From positions 26,250 to 90,249 of the forward strand of contig CAKPDR010000006.1 of assembly GCA_934149075.1 (NCBI GenBank): a stretch of DNA of 64,000 nt, in the 5' to 3' direction. This DNA comes from an uncultured Clostridia bacterium (GTDB lineage Bacteria > Bacillota > Clostridia > TANB77 > CAG-508). This document shows, one piece after another, positions 24,996 through 34,053 of this stretch (position 1 is its first letter; the number at the start of each line of letters is the position of its first letter). Below the pieces are notes generated by a model, which saw only the letters and a list, made by a program, of their open reading frames with translations, was not told the DNA's origin and searched no databases. Made by a program: the position numbers and the translations under genes.

Positions 24996-25406
24996 ATGAA
25001 AAGATCAGCTATTAGAGAATTAACATTCAGATTAATATATAGTTTAGAAATTCAAAAAGCAGAAGACTTAGAAGAACAAATTGAACTATATCTAGAATGT
25101 AATGAAGTAGAAGATGATGAAGCAAAAGAATACATAAAAGATGCAATAATTGGGATAAATAAAAATATTAATGAAATACAAGGGCTAATAGAAAAAAATC
25201 TAAAAGCTGATTGGAAAATTGACAGAATATCAAAAATAGATTTAAGTTTATTAAAACTTGCTATATATGAAATAAAATATAAAAAAATACCATATAAAGT
25301 AGCAATAAACGAGGGTTTAGAATTAGCAAAAAAATATGGAGAAGAGACGTCTAAAAATTTCATAAATGGAATTTTAGCAAGTGTAGTTAAAGAATTAGAC
25401 GATTAA
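24996..25406 (+). CDS. nusB: Transcription antitermination protein NusB
   Basis: 136 residues, the usual length. Opens with KRSAIRELTFRLIYSLEIQ and ends with the family block ISKIDLSLLKLAIYEIKYKKIPYKVAINEGLELAKKYGEETSKNFINGILASV (split here over two helices). With NusE/S10 it binds boxA RNA in rRNA antitermination. xseA follows 16 bases after the stop, a common clostridial neighbour. Confidence 0.95.
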   Translation: MKRSAIRELTFRLIYSLEIQKAEDLEEQIELYLECNEVEDDEAKEYIKDAIIGINKNINEIQGLIEKNLKADWKIDRISKIDLSLLKLAIYEIKYKKIPYKVAINEGLELAKKYGEETSKNFINGILASVVKELDD

Positions 25407-25421
25407 TAAGGAGATAAACTA

Positions 25422-26609
25422 ATGAAATGTAATGCAGTAACAGTAACACAATTAAACAAATACTTAAAAGATAGATTTGATGAAGACGAAAATTTAGGTG
25501 CAATATTAGTTAAGGGAGAAATCTCCAATTTTAAAAACCATTACACAGGACATCTATATTTTACATTAAAGGACGAAAATTCGTTAATAAAATGTATTAT
25601 GTTTAAAAGCTATGCCGAAAGGCTAGCTTTTAAGCCAAAAGATGGAATGAAAGTAATGGTTTTTGGCAGTGTATCTGTATTTGAGAGAGATGGAGTATAT
25701 CAAATATATGTAAAAACAATGATGGAAGACGGAATGGGAGATTTACATGAACAATTTGAACAATTGAAGGCCAAACTAGAAAAAGAAGGACTATTTGATG
25801 AAGTACATAAAAAGCCAATTCCATTATATCCAAAAGTAATAGGGGTATTAACATCACAAACAGGAGCTGTAATAAGAGATATAATAAATGTATCAACAAG
25901 AAGAAATCCAAATGTATACATACGATTATTACCTGTACCGGTACAAGGTCCAGGAGCTGCAGAACAGATAGCAAAAAAAATCAAAATAATGAATGAAAAA
26001 AAGTTGGCGGATGTATTAATAATTGGTAGAGGTGGAGGGTCTCTTGAAGACCTATGGCCATTTAATGAAGAAATTGTTGCAAGAGCGATATACGAATCAG
26101 AACTACCTGTAATTTCGGCAGTTGGACATGAAACAGATTTTACAATAGCAGATTTTGTGGCAGATTTAAGAGCACCTACGCCATCAGCAGCTGCAGAATT
26201 GGCTGTGCCAGATGTGTATGAATTAAAACAAAAAATTAACAATTATCAAAATAGATGTAGAATATCACTAAAAAAACAAGTTGAACTTATGAGATTAAGA
26301 TATGAAAAATGTATTAAATCGAGAGTATTTACAGATCCATTGCGAAAGCATCGTGATTTAAGTGTATTATTAGATTCTAATGTTCAAAGATTAGTAACAA
26401 AAATTAAGAACATTAAAAAAGATAATCAGACAGCATATATAGAATTAGTAACGAAATTAGATGCATTAAGTCCATTAAAAACTTTAACAAGAGGATATAC
26501 ACTAACAGAAAAAGATGGCAAAATTATAAAAAGTGCGACAGAGCTACAACAAAATGATAAAGTAAAACTTAAATTTGTTGATGGAGAGAAAATAGCAGTA
26601 ATTGAATAA
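25422..26609 (+). CDS. xseA: Exodeoxyribonuclease VII large subunit
   Basis: 395 residues; it degrades single-stranded DNA together with XseB. An N-terminal OB fold (VTQLNKYLKDRFDEDENLGAILVKGEISNF) is followed by the catalytic region (GVLTSQTGAVIRDI, IIGRGGGSLEDLWPFNEE, VISAVGHETDFTIADFVADLRAPTPSAAAE). AAGGAG ribosome site seven bases before ATG. xseB is separated from it by a membrane-protein gene. Confidence 0.96.
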   Translation: MKCNAVTVTQLNKYLKDRFDEDENLGAILVKGEISNFKNHYTGHLYFTLKDENSLIKCIMFKSYAERLAFKPKDGMKVMVFGSVSVFERDGVYQIYVKTMMEDGMGDLHEQFEQLKAKLEKEGLFDEVHKKPIPLYPKVIGVLTSQTGAVIRDIINVSTRRNPNVYIRLLPVPVQGPGAAEQIAKKIKIMNEKKLADVLIIGRGGGSLEDLWPFNEEIVARAIYESELPVISAVGHETDFTIADFVADLRAPTPSAAAELAVPDVYELKQKINNYQNRCRISLKKQVELMRLRYEKCIKSRVFTDPLRKHRDLSVLLDSNVQRLVTKIKNIKKDNQTAYIELVTKLDALSPLKTLTRGYTLTEKDGKIIKSATELQQNDKVKLKFVDGEKIAVIE

Positions 26610-26652
26610 GGTTTCAAATATTGAAGAAAAATATTTCAAGCTTTTCAAACCT
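26609..26652 (+). other. AT-rich hairpin between xseA and the next gene
   Basis: Outer AGGTTT / AAACCT with inner AAATATT / AATATTT and no T tract after it; possible RNA-level spacing or processing element, weak. Confidence 0.3.
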
Positions 26653-26685
26653 GATTTGTGCCTTAGGAAAGGAATTAGATAAAAA

Positions 26686-27147
26686 ATGAAAAGGAAAACA
26701 GAACAAAAGATATTGACAATAATAATAGTGCTAGCATTAGTTGCATTAGCTGTGCTTGTTAGCTCAATAGTATATGAAGAAGAAATTAGAAAAAATAAAA
26801 ATGCAGTTGAAAGTACTGCTATACCAACAATAGAGAATAAAGATACTAATGTAGAAGAAACACCAGAAAAAGAAGAGAATTTGCCACAAGAGCAAGAGCC
26901 TACAAAAGAAGAATATGTTGGAGAAGAAGAAAAAGAGGCAGAACAAGAAAATGTAGCAAGTCAAGCACAAAGCAAAGATGAAAAAGCTATAGAATTAGCA
27001 AAAAAAGAATGGGGCGAAGATAATTCAGTAACATTTAATATTGAAGAAAAAGATGGAGATAAATATTATGTTGCTGTAAAAAAAGATGCAACAACAATTA
27101 AATGGTATGAGGTTGATACTGATAAGTGGACTATAAGCGAATATTAG
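26686..27147 (+). CDS. Membrane-anchored protein with acidic linker (hypothetical)
   Basis: 153 residues: one N-terminal helix (ILTIIIVLALVALAVLVSSIVY, about 9-30), an acidic low-complexity stretch (45-95, many Glu), and a small C-terminal domain (98-153; KAIELAKKEWGEDNSVTFNIEEKDGDKYYVAV...WYEVDTDKW) that looks like a PepSY-type alpha/beta fold outside the cell. Inserted between xseA and xseB. Function unknown. Ribosome site AGGAAAGGA. Confidence 0.78.
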   Translation: MKRKTEQKILTIIIVLALVALAVLVSSIVYEEEIRKNKNAVESTAIPTIENKDTNVEETPEKEENLPQEQEPTKEEYVGEEEKEAEQENVASQAQSKDEKAIELAKKEWGEDNSVTFNIEEKDGDKYYVAVKKDATTIKWYEVDTDKWTISEY

Positions 27148-27165
27148 AAAATGAGGTATAGAAAA

Positions 27166-27381
27166 ATGAATTTTGAAGAATCAATGAAAAAATTAGAAAA
27201 AATAGTAACAGAATTAGAAAATGGAAATTTGAATCTTGATGAATCTGTAAAAAAGTTTGAAGAAGGAATGAAAATGGCAAAACAATGTAACAATATTTTA
27301 GAGGAAACAGAAAAAAAGATAACAATTCTATTAGAAAATGATGGAGAATTAAAAGAAGGAAATTTTGATACAGATGAATAA
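27166..27381 (+). CDS. xseB: Exodeoxyribonuclease VII small subunit
   Basis: 71 residues with the family signature FEESMKKLEKIVTELENGNLNLDESVKKFEEGMKMAKQC (shown in two halves: start through ENGN, then LNLDES onward). Several copies assemble on XseA. ATG 27166 was chosen because GAGG lies nine bases upstream; the in-frame ATG at 27151 has no ribosome site. Confidence 0.93.
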   Translation: MNFEESMKKLEKIVTELENGNLNLDESVKKFEEGMKMAKQCNNILEETEKKITILLENDGELKEGNFDTDE

Positions 27382-27397
27382 GGAAGGAAAATGAGCA

Positions 27398-27838
27398 ATG
27401 AATAGTTTACAAATGGCAATAACAAATAAATATTTGTATGTACCATTTTTAGTGTGGATATGTATACAGATTTTTAAAGTAATATATGATTTAGTAACAA
27501 CAAAAAAATTTAATTTTAAAAGAATTTTAGGAGCAGGAGGAATGCCAAGTTCACATTCTGCAGTAGTTACATGTTTATCAACATTAGTAGGAAGAAGTGA
27601 AGGGACAGACAGTCCAATATTTGCAGTAGCATTAATCTTTGCGATGGTTGTTATGTATGATGCAGCGGGAGTAAGAAGAGCAGCAGGAAAACAAGCACAT
27701 TTATTAAATAAAATTATTGAAACACCAGGACTTTCAGGAGTGGAAGTTCAAGAAAGATTAGTAGAAGTTTTAGGTCATACACCTTTACAAGTATTTGTTG
27801 GAGCAACTATAGGAATTGTTGTTGGGATGATTGCATAA
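27398..27838 (+). CDS. Divergent PAP2-family membrane protein (YuiD-like)
   Basis: 146 residues with three to four helices. The motif GAGGMPSSHSAVV contains the PSSH element of acid phosphatases, and YDAAGVRRAAGKQAHLLN follows. Members are annotated as divergent PAP2, possibly phosphatidic acid or isoprenyl phosphatases, but activity is not established. Ribosome site AGGAAGGAAA. Confidence 0.88.
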   Translation: MNSLQMAITNKYLYVPFLVWICIQIFKVIYDLVTTKKFNFKRILGAGGMPSSHSAVVTCLSTLVGRSEGTDSPIFAVALIFAMVVMYDAAGVRRAAGKQAHLLNKIIETPGLSGVEVQERLVEVLGHTPLQVFVGATIGIVVGMIA

Positions 27839-27885
27839 ATTTAAATTTTAACTTAAGCTTTTTTAGAAAGGAATGAGATTTAACT

Positions 27886-29547
27886 ATGACAGATATTGAA
27901 ATAGCAAGAAATACTGAACTAAAGAAGATTACTGAAATTGCAAAAGATTTGGATATAACAGAAGACGAAATAGAAATGTATGGAAAATATAAAGCAAAAA
28001 TATCAAGAGAAGTAAATGAAAAATTACAAAATAAGCAAGATGGTAAACTAATATTAGTAACTGCGATGAACCCAACACCATTAGGAGAAGGAAAAACAAC
28101 AATATCAATTGCAATTGCTGATGGATTAAAAAAAATAGGAAAAAAATCAATATTAGCATTAAGAGAACCATCACTTGGACCTGTATTTGGTATAAAAGGA
28201 GGAGCAACAGGAGGAGGACATGCACAAATTGCACCAATGGAAGATATCAATCTACACTTCACTGGAGATATACATGCAATAACTTCAGCAAATAACTTAT
28301 TATCAGCAATGATAGATAATCATATATATCATGGAAATGAATTAGGAATAGAAAAAGTTGTATGGAAAAGATGTGTTGACTTAAATGATAGACAATTAAG
28401 AAAAATAAATACAGGACTATCAGGAGAAAGCAAAATTGTTCCAAGAGAAGATGGATTTGATATATCAGTTGCTTCAGAAGTAATGGCAATATTATGTTTG
28501 GCAACAGATATCAATGATTTGAAAAAAAGATTAGGAAATATTCTTATTGGTTATAATAAAAAACAAGAACCAATTTATGCAAGAGACATAAAGGCAGAAG
28601 GAGCTATGGCTGTTTTATTAAAAGATGCAATAAAACCTAATTTGGTTCAAACTTTAGAACATACACCTGCAATTTTACATGGTGGTCCATTTGCGAATAT
28701 CGCACATGGATGTAATTCTATTATAGCAACGAAAATGGCAATGAAATTGGCTGATTATACAGTTACAGAAGCTGGTTTTGGTGCAGACTTAGGTGCAGAA
28801 AAATTTTTAGATATAAAATGTAGAGAAGCAAATCTAGTACCAAATGTAGTTGTATGTGTTGCTACAATAAAAGCATTAAAATATCATGGTGGAGTTTTAA
28901 AAGAAGATATGCAAAAAGAAAATATGAATTGTTTGGAAAAAGGAATGAACAATTTATATAGACATATTGATAATTTAAGAGGAAAATTTGGATTAAATGT
29001 TATAGTTGCAATAAACAAATTTGGGACTGATACAGAAGAAGAACTAAATTTTGTTCAAAATGAATTAGCAAAAAGAGAAATACCTTCAAGTATTGTAGAA
29101 AGTTGGGCGAAAGGTGGAGAAGGTGCAACTGATATATCAAATCAAATTGTAGAAATTGCAGAAAAAGAAAATAGATTTGAATATATATATGATTTAAATG
29201 AAACAATAGTTGAAAAAATCAATAAAGTTGCAATGAAAATATATGGAGCCAAAGGAGTAATATATTCAGAAGATTCTGCAAAAAAGATTGAGAAAATTGA
29301 AGAAATGGGATATGGCAAATTACCTGTATGTATAGCTAAAACTCAATATTCATTTTCAGATGATCCTAAAAATTTAGAATGTGAAGAACCATTTGAAATA
29401 AGTATTGGAAATGTGGAATTAAAAGCAGGAGCAGGATTTATTGTTGTATTAGCAGGAAAGATAACAACAATGCCAGGATTACCAAAAAATCCTGTAGCAG
29501 AAACTGTTGACATTAATGAAAATGGAGAAATCGTAGGGATTTTTTAA
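27886..29547 (+). CDS. fhs: Formate--tetrahydrofolate ligase
   Basis: 553 residues. It makes 10-formyl-THF from formate and ATP, the entry to the folate branch used by acetogens and purine-degrading clostridia. The P-loop-like PTPLGEGKTT (K70, T71) is intact, with EPSLGPVFGIKGGATGGG, FTGDIHAITSANNLLSA and TMPGLPKNPVA near the end. It matches the family length of about 556. Ribosome site AAAGGA. Other folate-pathway genes are not next to it. Confidence 0.97.
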   Translation: MTDIEIARNTELKKITEIAKDLDITEDEIEMYGKYKAKISREVNEKLQNKQDGKLILVTAMNPTPLGEGKTTISIAIADGLKKIGKKSILALREPSLGPVFGIKGGATGGGHAQIAPMEDINLHFTGDIHAITSANNLLSAMIDNHIYHGNELGIEKVVWKRCVDLNDRQLRKINTGLSGESKIVPREDGFDISVASEVMAILCLATDINDLKKRLGNILIGYNKKQEPIYARDIKAEGAMAVLLKDAIKPNLVQTLEHTPAILHGGPFANIAHGCNSIIATKMAMKLADYTVTEAGFGADLGAEKFLDIKCREANLVPNVVVCVATIKALKYHGGVLKEDMQKENMNCLEKGMNNLYRHIDNLRGKFGLNVIVAINKFGTDTEEELNFVQNELAKREIPSSIVESWAKGGEGATDISNQIVEIAEKENRFEYIYDLNETIVEKINKVAMKIYGAKGVIYSEDSAKKIEKIEEMGYGKLPVCIAKTQYSFSDDPKNLECEEPFEISIGNVELKAGAGFIVVLAGKITTMPGLPKNPVAETVDINENGEIVGIF

Positions 29548-29555
29548 CAAAAAAC

Positions 29556-29584
29556 TTGACATTTGAAATAATAGAGTGTAAAAT
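29556..29584 (+). promoter_or_regulatory. Promoter of the aspS T-box unit
   Basis: TTGACA (29556-29561), 17-base spacer, TAAAAT (29579-29584), nine bases after the fhs stop. Confidence 0.85.
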
Positions 29585-29590
29585 ATAAAA

Positions 29591-29815
29591 AATAAAAATT
29601 GCGTTAACACAATTCAAAGTGATTAGAAATTACAGAAAGAGAAAAAGGGTCACCGGCTGAAAGCCCTTTATGGTCAACCTAATTAAGCGAAACAAATTGG
29701 AGCAATAATGAATTTAAAAATAAAAGTGGAAAATATATAAATTTTCAAGCTGGGTGGCACCGCGGATTAAGTTCGTCCCTGCATTAATAAATTACTATTA
29801 ATGTAGGGGCTTTTT
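29591..29815 (+). promoter_or_regulatory. T-box leader of aspS
   Basis: The conserved T-box TGGGTGGCACCGCGG is at 29751-29765. Stem I is based on GATTAG (29621 region) / CTAATT (29679 region) with AAAGGG / CCCTTT above. The terminator CCCTGCATTAATA / TATTAATGTAGGG (29777-29808) ends in CTTTTT, and the T-box sequence can form the competing antiterminator. Uncharged tRNA binding would allow readthrough into aspS. The strand expected to hold the specifier (ATGGTCAAC, 29670-29678) contains AAC but no GAC or GAT. This leader fills the 300-base gap before aspS. Confidence 0.93.
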
Positions 29816-29854
29816 GTATACCTACATTAATAAAATGAAAGGAAAGATGTGGAT

Positions 29855-31603
29855 ATGAATGAATACAGAACACATAACTGTAATGAAATTAGTTTAGAAG
29901 ATGTAGGCAAAGAAGTAAGAATAGCAGGATGGGTAGAGACAATAAGAGATTTTGGGGGATTAGTATTTTTAGATATTAGAGATATGTATGGTGTAACACA
30001 AGTAGTAACATCAGGAAAAACAGAAGATGTAGATTTCGCATCACATATTCCGATTGAATCAACAGTAACAGTATTTGGAAAAGTTCGTAAACGTGATGAA
30101 GAAACAATTAATACAAAAATAAAAACAGGACTTGTAGAAATCCGTATAGAAGAAATCAAAATTTTAGGAAAAAGAACTAAAAATTTACCATTTGAAGTAA
30201 ACGAAAATCAAGAAGTTCGTGAAGACTTAAGACTTCAATATAGATTTTTAGATTTAAGAAGTGAGAAATTAAAAAATAATTTAAAATTAAGAGCTAGTGT
30301 AATACAATTTTTAAGAAGTCAAATGATAGAACAAGGCTTTTTAGAAGTACAAACACCAATACTAACAAGTTCATCACCAGAAGGCGCAAGAGATTATTTA
30401 GTACCAAGTCGTTTACATCCAGGAATGTTTTATGCATTGCCACAAGCACCACAACAATTCAAACAATTACTTATGGTGTCTGGTATAGATAAATATTTCC
30501 AAATAGCACCATGTTTTAGAGATGAAGATGCAAGGGCAGATAGAGCACCTGGCGAATTTTATCAATTAGATATGGAAATGAGTTTTGCAACACAAGAAGA
30601 CGTTTTCAATGTAATTGAGCCAGTAATATATAATACATTCAAAAAATTCTCAGACAAAGAAATATCTTCAGCACCATTTAGAAGAATAACATATAAAGAT
30701 GCAATGTTAAAATATGGTTCAGATAAACCTGATTTAAGAAATCCATTATTTATAATTGATTTATCAGAATTCTTTAATAAATGCACATTTAAACCATTTA
30801 TAAATAGAACAGTTAGAGCAATAAAAGTAAGTGGACATATGTCAAAAGGATTCCATGAAAAAATGTTAAGCTATGCAATGTCAATAGGAATGGGAGGACT
30901 TGGATATCTAGAAGTTCAAGAAGACTTGAGTTTTAAAGGTCCAATAGATAAATTTATTCCAACTGAATTAAAAAAAGAATTGTTAGAAATTGCAGATTTA
31001 CAAAAAGATGATACTATATTCTTTATAGCAGATAATGAAAAAAGAGCAACAGAATTAGCAGGTCAAATAAGAACGGAACTTGCAAAAAGATTAGATTTGA
31101 TTGATGATAGCAAATTTGAATTTTGTTGGATAGTTGATTTTCCAATGTTTGAAATTGATGAACACGATAAAATCCAATTTAGCCATAATCCATTTTCAAT
31201 GCCACAAGGAGGATTAGACTCATTAGAAAATCAAAATCCATTAGATATTGTAGCATATCAATATGATTTGGTATGCAATGGTATAGAATTATCTTCAGGA
31301 GCTGTAAGAAATCATGATATAAATATTATGGTAAAAGCATTTGAAATGGCAGGATATACTGAAGATGAAGTAAAAACAAAATTCGGAGCATTATATACAG
31401 CATTTCAATTTGGAGCTCCACCACATGCAGGTATTGCACCAGGAGTTGATAGAATGCTAATGCTATTAACAGGTGCTGATAGTATTAAAGAAGTCATTGC
31501 GTTTCCTCTAAATAGCAAGGCACAGGATTTAATGATGGGTGCACCAAGTAATGTAAATAAAAATCAACTTAGAGAGGTTCATATAAAATTAGATATTAAA
31601 TAG
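29855..31603 (+). CDS. aspS: Aspartate--tRNA ligase (bacterial type)
   Basis: About 582 residues, class II. An N-terminal anticodon-binding OB fold (EVRIAGWVETIRDFGGLVFLDIRD), motif 2 FRDEDARADRAPGEFYQLDMEM, the bacterial GAD insertion (about 290-420), and motif 3 GVDRMLMLLTG are present. ATG 29855 is 11 bases after AAAGGA; GTG 29849 is also possible. It is controlled by the T-box upstream. Whether it also charges tRNA-Asn (non-discriminating) cannot be read with certainty from sequence alone. Confidence 0.96.
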   Translation: MNEYRTHNCNEISLEDVGKEVRIAGWVETIRDFGGLVFLDIRDMYGVTQVVTSGKTEDVDFASHIPIESTVTVFGKVRKRDEETINTKIKTGLVEIRIEEIKILGKRTKNLPFEVNENQEVREDLRLQYRFLDLRSEKLKNNLKLRASVIQFLRSQMIEQGFLEVQTPILTSSSPEGARDYLVPSRLHPGMFYALPQAPQQFKQLLMVSGIDKYFQIAPCFRDEDARADRAPGEFYQLDMEMSFATQEDVFNVIEPVIYNTFKKFSDKEISSAPFRRITYKDAMLKYGSDKPDLRNPLFIIDLSEFFNKCTFKPFINRTVRAIKVSGHMSKGFHEKMLSYAMSIGMGGLGYLEVQEDLSFKGPIDKFIPTELKKELLEIADLQKDDTIFFIADNEKRATELAGQIRTELAKRLDLIDDSKFEFCWIVDFPMFEIDEHDKIQFSHNPFSMPQGGLDSLENQNPLDIVAYQYDLVCNGIELSSGAVRNHDINIMVKAFEMAGYTEDEVKTKFGALYTAFQFGAPPHAGIAPGVDRMLMLLTGADSIKEVIAFPLNSKAQDLMMGAPSNVNKNQLREVHIKLDIK

Positions 31604-31699
31604 TTATATTTTAATGGTTTGTATTAATATAAAGAAAGAATAATAATCTCTAACTTAGAAATAATAATAAAAATTATATTTTGTAAGTTGGAGGTTTTT

Positions 31700-32632
31700 A
31701 TGTATAATTTTAGAACAGATTTAGCACTAGAAAGAAAAGACATATATCAAAAGGCAAATAATTTAAAACAAATTGATGGAGTTGAAAGTACAGAAGAAAA
31801 GATAAATGAAAAATTAAAAGTTACAAGAGTAGAAATTACTAATAAAAATGGAGAAAAGGCAATTGGCAAACCGATTGGAAACTATGTCACAATTGATATG
31901 AAAAATTTAAAATTAGCAGAAGATGAAGACATTCAAAAGGCTTCAGAAGTAGTTGCTAATGAATTAAAAAAAATAATAGAACTTCATACAGATAAGCATG
32001 GAGATATATTAGTTGTAGGATTAGGAAATATATATGTTACACCAGATGCACTTGGACCTAAAGTAATAAATGAAATTGATGTTACAAGACATATAATAAA
32101 ATATTTACCACAATTTGTAGATGATAATACAAGACCTGTTAGTGCAATTTCACCAGGTGTTTTAGGAACAACAGGAATTGAAACTATAGAAATATTAAAA
32201 GGAATAGTAGATAATATTCATCCAAAGTTGTTGATTGCTATTGATGCACTAGCTTCAAGAAGTATTGAAAGAATAAGTAGCACCATACAAATATCAGATA
32301 CAGGAATTGTACCAGGTGCAGGCGTTGGTAATACAAGGCAAGAAATAAGCCAAAAAACTTTAAATATCCCTGTTGTTTCAATTGGCATTCCTACTGTTGT
32401 TGAACTTGCAACTCTTGTTTCAGATGGAATTGATATTTTTATTGATAGATTGCAAGATAAGGCTGAGTCAAATGAATATTTGAATAGATTACAGCAAAAT
32501 GATAAATATGAAGAGGTTAAAGAGGCTTTGAATGTTGGAGATTACAATATGATTGTTACTCCTAAGGAGATTGATGATTTGATTGAAAATATGAAAGATA
32601 TTGTTGCTAGAGGAATTAATTTTGCTGTGTAA
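31700..32632 (+). CDS. gpr: GPR endopeptidase (spore germination protease)
   Basis: 310 residues. GPR degrades small acid-soluble spore proteins at germination. The start MYNFRTDLALE contains the RTDLA propeptide cleavage region. The core has VVGLGNIYVTPDALGP, SPGVLGTTGIETIEI and VPGAGVGNTRQEIS, family hallmarks. ATG 31700 is seven bases after GGAGG; an in-frame TTG at 31688 lies upstream of the ribosome site. This is the best evidence in the window that the organism makes endospores. Confidence 0.95.
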   Translation: MYNFRTDLALERKDIYQKANNLKQIDGVESTEEKINEKLKVTRVEITNKNGEKAIGKPIGNYVTIDMKNLKLAEDEDIQKASEVVANELKKIIELHTDKHGDILVVGLGNIYVTPDALGPKVINEIDVTRHIIKYLPQFVDDNTRPVSAISPGVLGTTGIETIEILKGIVDNIHPKLLIAIDALASRSIERISSTIQISDTGIVPGAGVGNTRQEISQKTLNIPVVSIGIPTVVELATLVSDGIDIFIDRLQDKAESNEYLNRLQQNDKYEEVKEALNVGDYNMIVTPKEIDDLIENMKDIVARGINFAV

Positions 32633-32720
32633 ATAGCATATTTGTTTTTTGTGGAAAAAATTAATTAATAAATAATTAATAAAAAATATATAGTAAAAAT
32701 AAAACTATAATGATATAATT

Positions 32721-32744
32721 AGACTGTACTGAAAAGTATGGTCT
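32721..32744 (+). promoter_or_regulatory. Inverted repeat upstream of the DUF4116 gene
   Basis: AGACTGTAC / GTATGGTCT with a six-base loop, seven of nine positions paired, six bases after a TATAAT-like -10. Possible operator; weak. Confidence 0.35.
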
Positions 32745-32818
32745 ATAATTTTGGAAAAATGACAAATAATCATAATAAAGACAAATAATTTTAGAAAATA
32801 AAGAAGGGAGGGAGAAAA

Positions 32819-33340
32819 ATGCCAGAAAGAATAGAAGTAACAAAAATGAAACAAAACTCAAATAACAGAGAATATGTAATAGAAAATGTAAAAAAAGAAG
32901 GTGCATTATTGGAATTTGCAAGTGAAGAATTAAGAGATGATAAAGAGGTTGTATTAGATGCAATACACAACAATCCAGAAGCATTAGAATTTGCAAGTGA
33001 TAGATTAAAAGGAGATAGAGAAGTAGTATATGAATCTGTTAGTAAAGTGGGTTGGACATATTGCTATGTAAAAGAAAATTTATTAGAAGACAAAGAATTA
33101 TTAATGGCAGGACTAAAGATATCAGGGCAAATTTTATATTTTGCAGCACAAGATATGAGAGATGACAAAGAAATTGTAATGCAAGCGGTAAAGAATAAGC
33201 CAATTATAATAAAATATGCAAGTAATCGCCTAAGAGAAGATAAAGATGTTGGTATGGCTGCAATGAAAGTAAGTCCAAAATGTTATGAATTTTTAGGACC
33301 AAAATTAAAAAAAGATGAAGAGATATTAGCAATGCATTAA
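32819..33340 (+). CDS. DUF4116 repeat protein
   Basis: 173 residues made of about five repeats of 26-30 residues, each with a core like ALEFASDRLKGDREVV (ALLEFASEELRDDKEVV, ILYFAAQDMRDDKEIV, IIKYASNRLREDKDVG, CYEFLGPKLKKDEEIL). DUF4116 repeats are helical pairs found in many proteins of unknown function. Strong ribosome site AAGGGAGGG. A 31-bp palindrome begins three bases after its stop. Confidence 0.85.
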   Translation: MPERIEVTKMKQNSNNREYVIENVKKEGALLEFASEELRDDKEVVLDAIHNNPEALEFASDRLKGDREVVYESVSKVGWTYCYVKENLLEDKELLMAGLKISGQILYFAAQDMRDDKEIVMQAVKNKPIIIKYASNRLREDKDVGMAAMKVSPKCYEFLGPKLKKDEEILAMH

Positions 33341-33343
33341 AAA

Positions 33344-33374
33344 GGGAAAAAATGTACCGGGTACAAAATTTTCT
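33344..33374. repeat. 31-bp palindrome, copy 3
   Basis: Layout GGGAAA - AAA - TGTACC - G - GGTACA - AAA - TTTTCT. The inner 13 bases are intact and the right end is diverged. It ends 17-23 bases before the next start codon, next to AAAGGGG. Confidence 0.82.
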
Positions 33375-33397
33375 ATCATAGAAAGGGGAAAATGTAT

Positions 33398-34027
33398 ATG
33401 AAAATTTTAAAAAAAATTAATAAAGGATTGATATTAACTATAATAGTAGTAGCTGTATTGGTAATTTATTTAACAAATCTAGAAAAACAAAGAGAATCTG
33501 ACAAGACAGATATAAAAAAGGCTTGTGAAGATTTTATTGCTCTTACAGATGAATATGTGGTTTTACCAGAAAATATGCAAACATATACTGGAGAAATATC
33601 AAAAGAAAACAGAGAGAAAATAGAAACACAATTGAAAGACATATTAAGCACACAAATGGTAGATAATGATAAAGCTATAGAAATTCAGTATAAATATTTG
33701 ATTGATAAATTACAAAGTGGATATCAAACAGAGGGTGAGGTAAAAACAAAAAACAAAAGGACAATAACTAAAATATCAAGCTATGAATTTGATGGAAACC
33801 AGGTTACAGTTGAGCTAAACACATCATTAGATACAACATACAAATATATTGATAAATATACAAGAGATAAAAAGGAAAGAAAAGACACAAATACATATTC
33901 TGGTGATGAAATTATTTTGAAGAAAGTTGATGGAAAATGGAAAGTAGTATATTCACATCTACAATTCGAAGTAGGAAACAATTACTATAATACATATGAG
34001 TCAGAATTAAATCCATTAGTAATGTAA
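33398..34027 (+). CDS. Membrane-anchored extracytoplasmic protein (hypothetical)
   Basis: 209 residues: an N-terminal helix (LILTIIVVAVLVIYLTN, about 11-27) and a soluble outer domain with helices followed by a beta-rich, NTF2-like end (KISSYEFDGNQVTVELNTSLDTTYKY...GDEIILKKVDGKWKVVYSHLQFEV). Not recognised. It lies 26 bases before an ABC exporter ATPase gene and is probably cotranscribed. ATG 33398 has better spacing to AAAGGGG than ATG 33392. Confidence 0.78.
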   Translation: MKILKKINKGLILTIIVVAVLVIYLTNLEKQRESDKTDIKKACEDFIALTDEYVVLPENMQTYTGEISKENREKIETQLKDILSTQMVDNDKAIEIQYKYLIDKLQSGYQTEGEVKTKNKRTITKISSYEFDGNQVTVELNTSLDTTYKYIDKYTRDKKERKDTNTYSGDEIILKKVDGKWKVVYSHLQFEVGNNYYNTYESELNPLVM

Positions 34028-34053
34028 AAAAATAGTCAAAAGGGGGAAAAAGA

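Noticed and set aside
25930..25950. TGTACCGGTACA inside xseA as a fourth copy of the 31-bp palindrome
   Set aside because: Only the inner 12 bases match; the GGGAAA/TTTCCC ends are missing and the sequence is in a coding region.
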